The notes under the pieces were generated by a model. That model worked only from the letters and a program-made list of their open reading frames with translations. It was not told the origin of the DNA and did not search any database. DNA of 64,000 bases from Bordetella parapertussis (GTDB lineage Bacteria; Acidobacteriota; Terriglobia; Bryobacterales; Bryobacteraceae): contig CALQCC020000011.1 of assembly GCA_943328975.2 (NCBI GenBank), positions 53,470 to 117,469 of the forward strand. Direction: 5' to 3'. The translations under genes were made by a program, and so were the position numbers. Shown here piece by piece: positions 25,461 to 33,652 of this stretch. The stretch's first letter is position 1; the number at the start of each line of letters is the position of its first letter.

Positions 25461-26408
25461 ATGGGCCGCGACTTCCCGAAACCCGACAGTATCCGACCTG
25501 CGTCCTCACTGCTGGACCTGATCGGCAACACACCGCTGATCCGCCTCAGCAAGGTCGATGCGGAGTTCCCCGGCGTGGAGATTTACGTCAAAGCGGAGTA
25601 TTTCAACCCCGGCGGATCGGTCAAAGACCGCGCTGGGTTGAACATGATCCTGGAAGGCGAGCGCACCGGCAAGCTGACCAAGGACAAGATCCTGCTGGAC
25701 GCCACCAGCGGCAACACCGGCATCGCGTACGCCATGATCTGCGCGCTGAAGGGCTACAAGCTGAAGCTCTGCCTGCCGGAAAACGCATCGCATGAGCGCA
25801 AACAGATTCTGAAGAACTACGGCGCGGAGATGGTCTATTCGGACCCGGCGGAAAGTTCCGATGGCGCGATCCGTTTGTGCCAGAAACTTTACGCCGAAGA
25901 CCCGGACCGCTACTTCTATCCCGACCAATACAACAATCCGGCCAACTGGAAAGCTCACTACGAAGGCACGGCAGTTGAGATCATGGCCCAGACGGAGGGT
26001 CGCTTGACCCACTGGGTGGCGTGCATGGGGACGTCGGGAACGTTCATGGGCAACTCGAAGCGCTTCAAGCAGGACATGCCGCACGTGCAGTGCATCTCCG
26101 CGCAGCCGTCCTCCGGGTTTCATGGTCTGGAAGGACTGAAGCACATGCCGACGGCAATCGTGCCAGGGATCTATGACGAGAGTCTGGCCGACGACAATCT
26201 GTGGTTGGAGACGGAAGACGCCTACGCGATGACGCGCTGGTTGGGTCACAACGAAGGGCTTCTGGTTGGAATCAGTTCCGGTGCAAATGTGCATGCAGCC
26301 AAAAGCGTCGCGCGGGGATTGGCCGAACAGGGCAAGTCAGGCGTCATCGTTACGGTACTCTGTGACGGAGCTACAAAATACTTAAGCGAGCCTTTTTGGA
26401 ATGATTAA
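25461..26408 (+). CDS. cysM: PLP-dependent cysteine synthase, CysM type
   Basis: 315 aa of the O-acetylserine/O-phosphoserine sulfhydrylase family. PLP Lys55 in GGSVKDR, the SGNTG phosphate/substrate loop, GTSGTFMG and the C-terminal ISSGANVHA are all present. The neighbours (JAMM protease, ubiquitin-like carrier, MoeZ-like activator) are those of the mycobacterial mec-cysO-cysM system, so the sulfur donor is probably a protein thiocarboxylate rather than free sulfide, and the substrate may be O-phosphoserine (inference). The ATG at 25461 follows the promoter; upstream in-frame codons lie in the promoter itself. The stop overlaps the next start by 8 bases. Confidence 0.92.
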   Translation: MGRDFPKPDSIRPASSLLDLIGNTPLIRLSKVDAEFPGVEIYVKAEYFNPGGSVKDRAGLNMILEGERTGKLTKDKILLDATSGNTGIAYAMICALKGYKLKLCLPENASHERKQILKNYGAEMVYSDPAESSDGAIRLCQKLYAEDPDRYFYPDQYNNPANWKAHYEGTAVEIMAQTEGRLTHWVACMGTSGTFMGNSKRFKQDMPHVQCISAQPSSGFHGLEGLKHMPTAIVPGIYDESLADDNLWLETEDAYAMTRWLGHNEGLLVGISSGANVHAAKSVARGLAEQGKSGVIVTVLCDGATKYLSEPFWND

Positions 26409-26826
26409 CATTAACAAGCCCTCTTGGGACCTCATGGTGGCCCACGCCGAAAAGCTCTTCCCCAACGAATGTTGCGGAGCCATGCTGGGCAACATCGACG
26501 GCGACGTGAAGAACGTCACCCAAGCCGTCGCCATTGAGAACAGCTACACCGGAGCACAAGGCGCGCGTTACGAACTGCGCCCCGAAGATTTGCTCGAAGC
26601 CGACCGCAAAGCTCGCGCCGCGGGACTCGACTTGATCGGCATTTTTCACTCGCATCCCGATTGCGACGCGTACTTCTCGAAGACCGACCTCGAGAACTCG
26701 TGCCCCTGGTATTCGTTCGTCGTACTATCAATCAAAGGCGGCAAGTTCGATCACGCGAACAGCTTCTTGCCCAACGCTGAACAAACTGACGCCCCCAAGG
26801 AAGAACTCACATGGCCAAAGTCCTAA
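26401..26826 (+). CDS. JAMM/MPN+ metalloprotease (Mec-like)
   Basis: 141 aa. The zinc JAMM motif is complete: Glu23 (PNECCGAMLG), His83-Ser84-His85-Pro, Ser93 and Asp96 (HSHPDCDAYFSKTD). In Mycobacterium the homologue Mec releases cysteine from the CysO-cysteine adduct; relatives such as QbsD trim extra residues from ubiquitin-like carriers to expose Gly-Gly. Here either or both roles are possible, because the carrier encoded next ends in GGGQ. Start overlaps the cysM stop; its own end overlaps the carrier gene by 16 bases. Confidence 0.92.
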   Translation: MININKPSWDLMVAHAEKLFPNECCGAMLGNIDGDVKNVTQAVAIENSYTGAQGARYELRPEDLLEADRKARAAGLDLIGIFHSHPDCDAYFSKTDLENSCPWYSFVVLSIKGGKFDHANSFLPNAEQTDAPKEELTWPKS

Positions 26827-27089
26827 TCCCCACACCGCTCCGCCAGTTTGCGGACAAAAAAGATTCGGTGGAACTCGCCGGAACAACCGTTGCCGAAGTG
26901 CTGGCCGCGTTGACCACGCAGTTCCCCACCCTGAAGAAGCAACTCTTCACCGACGAAGGCAAACTGCGTAGCTTCGTCAACGTCTACTTGAACGACGAAG
27001 ATATTCGCTACATGCAGAAGGACGCGACGCCAGTGGCCGCGACCGATACCTTGTCCATCGTCCCCAGCATCGCAGGTGGCGGACAATGA
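26811..27089 (+). CDS. Ubiquitin-like sulfur carrier (CysO/MoaD/ThiS family)
   Basis: 92 aa with a beta-grasp pattern: VLIPTPLRQFAD, the TVAEVLAALTTQFP helix, SFVNVYLNDEDIR and DTLSIVPSIAGGGQ. In CysO the chain ends in Gly-Gly, which is adenylated and thiocarboxylated to carry sulfur to CysM. Here an extra Gln lies after GGG, so the active Gly end may first have to be exposed, most simply by the JAMM protease upstream. The terminal CAA codon supplies the A of the next gene's ATG (overlap 4 bases). Confidence 0.9.
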   Translation: MAKVLIPTPLRQFADKKDSVELAGTTVAEVLAALTTQFPTLKKQLFTDEGKLRSFVNVYLNDEDIRYMQKDATPVAATDTLSIVPSIAGGGQ

Positions 27090-28246
27090 ACACCCCCGCG
27101 TCATTAACGAAGGAAGAAATCCTTCGTTACTCGCGCCACCTCATCATGCCCGAAGTCGGCATGGAGGGCCAGCTCAAACTGAAGAACGCCAGCATCCTGC
27201 TGGTCGGCACGGGAGGTCTCGGTGCCCCGCTCGGCATGTATCTCGCGGCGGCGGGCATTGGACGCATCGGCTTGGTGGATTTCGACGTGGTCGACGTCAC
27301 CAACCTGCATCGCCAAGTGATTCACGGCACCAAGGACGTGGGCCGCAAGAAGCTCGACTCCGCGGCCGACACCATCGCCGACATCAATCCGAACGTCAAG
27401 GTTGAGAAGTACGACGTGCTCCTCACCAGCGAAAACGCGATGGAGATCTGCGCCAAATACGATTTAATTATCGATGGCACGGATAACTTCCCCACGCGCT
27501 ATCTGGTCAACGACGTCTGCGTCCTGCTCAAGAAGCCGAACGTTTACGGCTCTATCTTCCGCTTTGAAGGCCAGGCCACTGTGTTCGCCACGGAAGGCGG
27601 ACCTTGCTACCGTTGCTTGTATCCCGAACCGCCACCTCCGGGTTTGGTTCCCAGCTGCGCCGAAGGCGGCGTGCTCGGAATCCTGCCTGGCACCATCGGC
27701 TTGATTCAAGCTACCGAAGCCATCAAGTTGATCCTCGGCGTGGGCGAGCCCCTCATCGGTCGCCTCGTGTTGTACGACGCCTTGGCGATGAAGTTCCGCG
27801 AGTTGAAGCTCCGGCGCAATCCGGAATGCCCGGTCTGCGGCGACAACCCGACCGTCACGCAACTCATCGACTACGAACAATTCTGCGGCCTGCCGCAGCA
27901 CGAAGGCCCCGCCGCCGCGGAAGTAAACGAAGGCGACGTGGACCCTGTGGAAGTCAAGCAGATGCTCGACCGTGGCGACGATTTTATTCTGATCGACGTG
28001 CGCGAGCAACACGAGTACTTGATCTGCAGCATCCCGACCGCGAAGTTGATCCCGCTGGGTGAGATCGGCAAGCGTTACGCCGAAATCGATTCGACGAAGC
28101 TGGTTATTGCCCATTGCAAGATGGGTGGCCGCAGCGCGAAGGCTGTCGCTCAGTTGAAGGAACTCGGCTTCAAGAAGGTTCGCAACATGACCGGTGGTAT
28201 CACGGCATGGAGCGACAAGGTCGACCCGTCCGTTCCCAAGTACTAA
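27086..28246 (+). CDS. MoeZ/MoeB-like adenylyltransferase fused to rhodanese
   Basis: 386 aa. Residues 1-265 are an E1-like adenylating domain: nucleotide loop GTGGLG (41-46), DFDVVDVTNLHRQ, the two zinc-binding Cys pairs C174/C177 (PCYRC) and C248/C251 (CPVC), and Cys191. Residues about 285-386 are a rhodanese domain with active Cys344 in HCKMGGRS. It would adenylate the Gly end of the carrier and deliver persulfide sulfur from the rhodanese, making the thiocarboxylate used by CysM. MoeZ in Mycobacterium has the same fusion. Start overlaps the carrier stop (ATGA). Confidence 0.93.
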   Translation: MNTPASLTKEEILRYSRHLIMPEVGMEGQLKLKNASILLVGTGGLGAPLGMYLAAAGIGRIGLVDFDVVDVTNLHRQVIHGTKDVGRKKLDSAADTIADINPNVKVEKYDVLLTSENAMEICAKYDLIIDGTDNFPTRYLVNDVCVLLKKPNVYGSIFRFEGQATVFATEGGPCYRCLYPEPPPPGLVPSCAEGGVLGILPGTIGLIQATEAIKLILGVGEPLIGRLVLYDALAMKFRELKLRRNPECPVCGDNPTVTQLIDYEQFCGLPQHEGPAAAEVNEGDVDPVEVKQMLDRGDDFILIDVREQHEYLICSIPTAKLIPLGEIGKRYAEIDSTKLVIAHCKMGGRSAKAVAQLKELGFKKVRNMTGGITAWSDKVDPSVPKY

Positions 28247-28247
28247 C

Positions 28248-29005
28248 ATGGCAGACCAACGCTGGTCGGCATCCGGGTATGCGGCAAACGCACACTTCGT
28301 ACCAGCGTTGGGAAATGCAGTTCTGGAATTGCTAGCGCCGCAGCCCGGCGAGCTTGTGCTCGACCTCGGCTGCGGCGATGGCGTTTTAACGCAGCGCATC
28401 GCGGATGCCGGAGCTGCAGTCATCGGCATCGACAGTTCCCCCGAAATGGTCGCCGCCGCTCAGACTCGCGGCTTGGACGCGCGCGTGCAAAGCGCAACCG
28501 AGCTCACCTTCGCCGCTGAATTCGATGCCGTGTTCACCAACGCGGCACTGCACTGGGTCAAAGCCGCCGATGCCGTCATTGCAGGCGTATCGCGCGCGCT
28601 GAAACCGGGTGGACGTTTCGTCGGCGAATTCGGCGGACACGGCAACGTCGCCGCCATCACCGTTGCGCTCATCGCGGTTCTAGAACGCCGGGGCGTCGCA
28701 AACGCAGCTTCTCGGATTCCCTGGTTCTACCCACTCCACTCGAATACAAAGCGCTCCTCGAACAACGCGGCTTCGTAGTCGATTCGGTGCAGCTGATCCC
28801 CCGCCCCACGCCGCTGCCCACTGGCATACGCGGTTGGCTGGAAACCTTCGCAAACCCCTTCTGCGACGCCTTACCCGCCGCCGAACGCGACAACTACCTC
28901 AACGAAGTAACGTCCCTGCTCAAACCGGTCCTCTGCGATCAACAAGGCAACTGGACCGCCGATTACGCCCGCCTCCGCTTCGCCGCCCACAAGCCTCAGT
29001 CTTAA
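28248..29005 (+). pseudogene. SAM-dependent methyltransferase broken by a -1 frameshift
   Basis: A class I methyltransferase starting at the ATG at 28248, one base after the MoeZ-like gene. The SAM motif VLDLGCGDGVLT, IGIDSSPEM and NAALHWV are intact up to PWFYP, then the frame runs into a stop at 28778. Continuing from 28733 in the next frame gives TPLEYKALLEQRGF and then RPTPLP, GWLETFANPF and WTADYARLRFAA, the expected C-terminus, ending at 29005. One missing C at about 28731 explains it. Total restored length is about 252 aa. Real mutation or assembly error cannot be told apart. Relatives resemble trans-aconitate-type methyltransferases. Confidence 0.85.
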
Positions 29006-29992
29006 CTAACGGCTACGTTTCTTGATAACGCGCTTGTTCGTCTTGCGGACCGGTCGCCAGCGCTGCTTCTCGTTTGCCTCGGCCGGCAGCCCAGCCACCT
29101 CCCGCCCTAACTTGCGAAAGCTGTCGAGTCGCTCCACCGGCACCGCCTCACGCACCGCGCATCCTGGCTCGATCGTGTGCGTGCAATCCTTGAACCGGCA
29201 CTTCGCTGCAAGCGCGACAATCTCGTCAAACACCAGAGCCAGTGCATCCTGACTCACCAGCAACTGAAGCTCCCGTATCCCCGGCGAATCGATCACTGCC
29301 ACACCATTCGGCAACACAATCAACTCTCGATTCGTTGTCGTGTGCCGCCCCCGCGAATCCGCTGCGTGAACCTCGCCCGTCCGTTGCCGCTCACCACCGA
29401 ACAGACGATTCAGAATGGTGGACTTCCCCGCCCCGCTGGAACCCAGCAGCACCACCGTTGCACCTGCCGGCAACAGAGCGTCCAGTGCATCAAAACCTAA
29501 GCCCGTGCGCGCACTGACGGCCAACACGGGCGTTGCACGCGCCACCGTCTCAGTTTCCAACAGCGCTTTCGCCACCGCCTCACACGAGTCCGCTTTGTTG
29601 AGAATCACGACCGGCTTTACGTTGCCATCGTGCGCCATCGCCAAGTAACGTTCGATGCGCCGGACGTTGAAGTCGCCATCCAGTCCACACACGATCAACG
29701 CCAGGTCGACGTTCGCCGCCAACACCTGCTCCGAACCCTCGCGGCCTGGTGCCCGCCGCGTGATACTGGACCGACGCGGCTCCACCCCTTCAATGAGCAT
29801 CCACTCCGTCTCTATCGGACGAACCGATACCCAATCTCCCACGATTGGAACCAGTCCCTGCGTAAGCAACGCCGAACTCATGCGTGCGCTATGTTCCTGC
29901 CCGTTTACCAACACCTGAGCCCGTTGTCCCTGGCTCAAACAAACGCGCGCACGCAGGACTGGACTTTCAGAGTTGTTCAATGGGTGCCACAC
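29006..29992 (-). CDS. rsgA: Ribosome small-subunit-dependent GTPase A
   Basis: 328 aa. OB-fold N-terminus, then a circularly permuted GTPase: G4 NKAD (132-135) before G1 GSSGAGKST (184-192) and G3 DSPG (235-238), followed by a zinc-binding C-terminal region with C265, C270, H272 and C278. RsgA checks 30S subunits late in assembly. GTG start. The C-terminus has a basic tail (KKRSR). Its stop directly abuts that of the convergent methyltransferase. Confidence 0.96.
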   Translation of the reverse strand: MWHPLNNSESPVLRARVCLSQGQRAQVLVNGQEHSARMSSALLTQGLVPIVGDWVSVRPIETEWMLIEGVEPRRSSITRRAPGREGSEQVLAANVDLALIVCGLDGDFNVRRIERYLAMAHDGNVKPVVILNKADSCEAVAKALLETETVARATPVLAVSARTGLGFDALDALLPAGATVVLLGSSGAGKSTILNRLFGGERQRTGEVHAADSRGRHTTTNRELIVLPNGVAVIDSPGIRELQLLVSQDALALVFDEIVALAAKCRFKDCTHTIEPGCAVREAVPVERLDSFRKLGREVAGLPAEANEKQRWRPVRKTNKRVIKKRSR

Positions 29993-30026
29993 CGTTAGCC
30001 TAACACTACCCGCCCTGCCGACCCGC

Positions 30027-30032
30027 TATACT
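30027..30032 (+). promoter_or_regulatory. Candidate -10 element
   Basis: TATACT, 10 bases before the ATG at 30043; no recognisable -35 and no Shine-Dalgarno. The leader would be about 3-4 bases. Confidence 0.35.
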
Positions 30033-30042
30033 TGCAGAAATC

Positions 30043-30993
30043 ATGCGAACCCTCCGAGCACTATCCGCCTTCGCGATCGGCACCGTTCTCATCGCCGTTC
30101 TGCGCCTCGACGCACAGCAACCACTCCCGCCCCTACGCGTCTCCGGCAACATGACGACCATCGAATTGTCACCGGTGCTACTGGCCGCCAACGGAATCTA
30201 TCCCGGACCCATCACCGTCATCAACGGAGGCATCCCCAACATCATGAGCGGCGAGGTGGACGCAGGCACCAACGCCGAAACACAACTCCTCCGCCAGTCC
30301 GTCGATGACCCCAGCCTACGCGTCATCTTCACCGTCTCCGAGAGTTTCTATCGCATCGTCGCGCGCCGCTCCGCAGGCATCAGCAAAGTGTCGGACCTCA
30401 AGGGCAAGCGCATCACCACACCGCGCAACACCTCGGCGCATTGGTTCCTGGAGAAGATGCTACGCACGGCGAAGCTCACCGAAGCCGACGTGACCATCGT
30501 CCCAATCACGCCTGTAACCGACATGTCGAAGGCCCTCAAAGACGGCCGCGTCGACGCCATCGCCATGTGGGAGCCCGAGGCGCAACTCGCCATCGACCTG
30601 CTGGGTAAAGACGCCATCGTCTTGCAGGACCGCAAGGTCTACCGCGAACTGTTCAACATGAACACGTCGACCAAAGTACTCGCCGATCCCGCCAAGCGGC
30701 GTGCCATCGTCGAGTTACTACGCTCGATCATCACCGCCTCGGACCGCCTCCGCAAACAGCCGAAGCAGCAGTGGCCGTACATCGCGAGCAAACTGAACTA
30801 CACTCCGGATCTGATCTCCAAAAGTTGGCCGGACCTTCGCTATGCGGGTTCAATGGTGAAGGATATGCTCGACGTGATGGTGGAAGAAGAAGTGTGGGTC
30901 GCAAAGGAGCGCAACCGCACACCGCGCACACGCGCCCAGCTTGCAACACTCATCGACGACAGCTTGCTGAAGGAAGCGCTGAGCAAGCGGTAG
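30043..30993 (+). CDS. NMT1/SsuA-like periplasmic substrate-binding protein
   Basis: 316 aa. Signal peptide (residues about 1-24), then a type II periplasmic-binding fold like NMT1/THI5 or SsuA proteins: IELSPVLLAANGIY, GEVDAGTNAETQLL, VSDLKGKRITTPRNTSAHWFLEKML, GRVDAIAMWEPEAQLA. Such proteins bind pyrimidines, taurine/sulfonates, nitrate or similar for an ABC transporter. No permease or ATPase gene is adjacent, so partner genes lie elsewhere or the protein works alone. Ligand undetermined. Confidence 0.8.
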   Translation: MRTLRALSAFAIGTVLIAVLRLDAQQPLPPLRVSGNMTTIELSPVLLAANGIYPGPITVINGGIPNIMSGEVDAGTNAETQLLRQSVDDPSLRVIFTVSESFYRIVARRSAGISKVSDLKGKRITTPRNTSAHWFLEKMLRTAKLTEADVTIVPITPVTDMSKALKDGRVDAIAMWEPEAQLAIDLLGKDAIVLQDRKVYRELFNMNTSTKVLADPAKRRAIVELLRSIITASDRLRKQPKQQWPYIASKLNYTPDLISKSWPDLRYAGSMVKDMLDVMVEEEVWVAKERNRTPRTRAQLATLIDDSLLKEALSKR

Positions 30994-30995
30994 CG

Positions 30996-32018
30996 CTACT
31001 CTCGACCCGCCGCATAGTAGCCCTTGCGCGCCTGCGGCTTCATGGACTTGTCCGCCATCTGGATCTCGATGCGCCGGTACGCTCCGTCGCGCGCGGTGTT
31101 CGTCGGGTTATACGAGATCGAATACTGAGACCGCAGTTCCTCGTTGATCTCGGCGAAGATCTTCTCCAGATTGCGCTTCTCCAACCGGAATACTCGCCCG
31201 CCCGTTTCGCCGGATAACCGCTCCAACACATCTTCGCCCACGCCTCTGCGCCGATCGGGCTTCACAAAGATGCTGTAGATGATGACGTCCGATTTAACCG
31301 CAGCTTCCAGCGCGCGTGAGAGCGGGACCAAACTCCCTTGATCCTCACCGTCCGTGATCAAGATGATCGCCTTGCGGCCCGTAGCGGGTCGCAACACTTC
31401 GTCCGCCGCGAGGAACACTGCGTCATAGAGGACCGTCCCTCCGACCATCCGACCTCGACCCGGTCCCGGGCCTTTCGTTGGACCTCCACCCGGCCGTGGG
31501 CGCGGCGAACGACCCGGTCGCGGCCCCGGAATCGGCAAAGGGAACCGGCCCGGGAACTGAGCGAAAACTACCTGCGACGGAGTCGACGCCTTTCCCGGCA
31601 GCAACTCATCCAGACCTTGCTGCAGCTTCTGAATCGAATCTGTCGTATCCTGCAACAACTCGGCCTTGCGCGAGAAACCAATGAGGAACGCCTGATCGTG
31701 CGGGCGCAGCACCTGCGTGAAGAACTGCCGCGCAGCTCGCCGTTCATCGGAGACCTCTGTCGCCACGCTGCCGCTGACGTCGACCAGCATCCCGATAGTG
31801 AGCGGCAGATCGGTCTCCCGTGCGAACCGAGTGATCTGTTGCTCCTGCCCCTCTTCGAGAATCCGAAAATCCGACTGTTTGAGATTCTTCGCCAGCGCGC
31901 CCTTCTTGTCGCGCACCGTGACCAGGAGATCCACTAACGCAACCCCACCACGAATCACGACGTCCTGAGCGGTCAGAATCCCCAGTCCGATCACCGCCGC
32001 GATTGCGAGCTTGCGCAT
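30996..32018 (-). CDS. Acidobacterial VWFA-related protein (TIGR03436), with Pro/Gly/Arg insert
   Basis: 340 aa. Signal peptide (IAAVIGLGILTAQ), a short Ig-like part (LLVTVRDKKGALAKNL, FRILEEG) and a von Willebrand A domain with a metal site: DVSGS, a middle Thr-rich strand and ITDGED. A stretch of about 40 residues rich in Pro, Gly and Arg lies inside the VWA domain before GGTVLYDAVFLAADE and is missing in the paralogue encoded just upstream. The C-terminus (YSISYNPTN, RKGYYA) is typical of TIGR03436. Five bases separate the two genes. Role unknown; likely surface adhesion or assembly. Confidence 0.88.
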   Translation of the reverse strand: MRKLAIAAVIGLGILTAQDVVIRGGVALVDLLVTVRDKKGALAKNLKQSDFRILEEGQEQQITRFARETDLPLTIGMLVDVSGSVATEVSDERRAARQFFTQVLRPHDQAFLIGFSRKAELLQDTTDSIQKLQQGLDELLPGKASTPSQVVFAQFPGRFPLPIPGPRPGRSPRPRPGGGPTKGPGPGRGRMVGGTVLYDAVFLAADEVLRPATGRKAIILITDGEDQGSLVPLSRALEAAVKSDVIIYSIFVKPDRRRGVGEDVLERLSGETGGRVFRLEKRNLEKIFAEINEELRSQYSISYNPTNTARDGAYRRIEIQMADKSMKPQARKGYYAAGRE

Positions 32019-32023
32019 GGAAG

Positions 32024-32995
32024 CTATTCCTGCTCGATGGCGTAGTAACCCTTGCGGGCCTGGACCTTGTAATCCTTGTTCAACATCTCCAACTCCAGCT
32101 TGCGATAGCTGCCATCCTTGACGGTGTTCGTAGGCGAGTAAGACACCGAATACTGCGTCCGCATCTCCTCTTGAATCTGCTTGAAGATCTCTTCCAGGTT
32201 CGCGCGCCGACCGGCGTCAAACACACGGCCACCGGTCTCCTCCGACATCTTTTTCAACACCCCGCTGTTGCCGCCGAACCCTCCAGCAACGTAGTAGATG
32301 CTGTAGATGATAACGTCGGATTTCTGCGCGGCTTCGATGGCCTTCTGCAGCGATACGCGGCTGCCCGTGTCTTCGCCGTCGGTAATCAGGATGATCACCT
32401 TGCGCCCCGCTTCGCGCCGCAACCGTTCATCGGCCGCCAGGAACACCGCGTCATAGAGAACCGTACCCGCCTGCGATGCCGCCGTCGGCACCGGACCCGG
32501 ATGTATTCCGCCCACCCGCACGTTAGGCCTCAAGTCATCCAGACCGCGTTGCAGCAAGCGCGCCGAGCCCGTCGAGTCCTGCAGCAGTTCGGAGTCTTTG
32601 CCGAAGCTGATGATGAACGCCAGGTCTTCCTTGCGCAGCACCTGTTCAAAAAACTGTCCACCCGCGCGCTGCTCCACTGGAATCAGCGTTTCCATGCTGC
32701 CGCTGACGTCGATCAACATGCCGATGGTCAGAGGCAAGTTGGACTCGCGCGTGAAGTACTTCACCTCCTGCTCCTTGCCGTCCTCAAACACCTTGAAATC
32801 GGATTGCTGAAGGTTCCCAATCAGCGCCCCGTTCTTCCCCCGTACCGTGGCTAACACGTTGACCAGATCGACGCCGCCCCGAATGATGCCTTCCGGTTCG
32901 TTGGACGGAGGATTCAGCGCCGGGCGCTGTTGCGAGACAGCCAGGGTCGCAGCCGCTAGCATCGCCAGACAAATGAGCAGAAGTTTACGGGCCAT
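32024..32995 (-). CDS. Acidobacterial VWFA-related protein (TIGR03436)
   Basis: 323 aa, paralogue of its downstream neighbour. Signal peptide (LAMLAAATLAVSQQ), Ig-like segment (VLATVRGKNGALIGNL), VWA domain with intact metal-site motif DVSGSMETL and ITDGEDTGS, and the C-terminal YSVSYSPTNTVKDGSYRKLE...KGYYA signature. Exported. It is the first gene of a two-gene operon. A palindromic sequence CATACT-ATAC-AGTATG overlaps its start codon (32993..33008), and CATACT on the minus strand is 7 bases before the ATG. Confidence 0.88.
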   Translation of the reverse strand: MARKLLLICLAMLAAATLAVSQQRPALNPPSNEPEGIIRGGVDLVNVLATVRGKNGALIGNLQQSDFKVFEDGKEQEVKYFTRESNLPLTIGMLIDVSGSMETLIPVEQRAGGQFFEQVLRKEDLAFIISFGKDSELLQDSTGSARLLQRGLDDLRPNVRVGGIHPGPVPTAASQAGTVLYDAVFLAADERLRREAGRKVIILITDGEDTGSRVSLQKAIEAAQKSDVIIYSIYYVAGGFGGNSGVLKKMSEETGGRVFDAGRRANLEEIFKQIQEEMRTQYSVSYSPTNTVKDGSYRKLELEMLNKDYKVQARKGYYAIEQE

Positions 32996-33043
32996 ACTAT
33001 ACAGTATGACGCGCGCGCCGCAGGACGGTTTCGCCTCCCTTTT

Positions 33044-33649
33044 ATGAAGAAGGCAATTTTACATCTGAAGCGCGCCGACCCCGTGCTGGCCGAAATCATC
33101 GACCGCGTCGGCCCCTACGCGATCCAGTGCAACGACCCGGTGTTCCATACCCTGGTCCGCTCAATCACCTATCAACAATTGAGTGGCAAAGCCGCAGCGA
33201 CCATCTTCGGCCGTTTGAAAGACGCCGCCAAAACCGACCCGTTGACTCCGGAGTCGATCCTCAAGCTCCGCCCCGCCCGCATGCGAACGCTCGGCCTGTC
33301 GGGGCAGAAGATGGAATATATCCGCACGCTGGCCCGCATGACTCGCGACGGCGAAGTCAGCTTCGAAGGCCTCGCCGAACTCGATGACGCCGCAGTCGTC
33401 GAGCACCTAACGCGCGTCAAAGGCGTCGGCGTGTGGACCGTCCATATGTTCCTGCTGTTCGCCCTGCGCCGCCCGGACGTGTTCCCCACCGGCGACCTGG
33501 GCATCCGCGCGGCGATGAAGAAAGCCTACGGCCTGGAAGAACTCCCGAAGCCCGCGGAGATGGAAAAGCTGGCCTCGTCGTGGAGACCGTATTGCTCCGT
33601 CGCGACGTGGTATCTATGGCGCAGCCTGGATGGTCAGGCCGCGCTCTAG
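33044..33649 (+). CDS. DNA-3-methyladenine glycosylase II-like (HhH-GPD)
   Basis: 201 aa. HhH-GPD base-excision glycosylase: SITYQQLSGKAA, helix-hairpin-helix VKGVGVWTVHMFLLF (125-139), and catalytic Asp151 in PTGDLGIR. AlkA/MPG-type family members remove alkylated purines. It lacks the N-terminal AlkA domain, as in many short bacterial forms. It also lacks the Cys cluster of MutY/Nth. Divergent from the VWA operon, convergent with trxB (3-base gap). ATG start. Confidence 0.88.
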   Translation: MKKAILHLKRADPVLAEIIDRVGPYAIQCNDPVFHTLVRSITYQQLSGKAAATIFGRLKDAAKTDPLTPESILKLRPARMRTLGLSGQKMEYIRTLARMTRDGEVSFEGLAELDDAAVVEHLTRVKGVGVWTVHMFLLFALRRPDVFPTGDLGIRAAMKKAYGLEELPKPAEMEKLASSWRPYCSVATWYLWRSLDGQAAL

Positions 33650-33652
33650 CCG

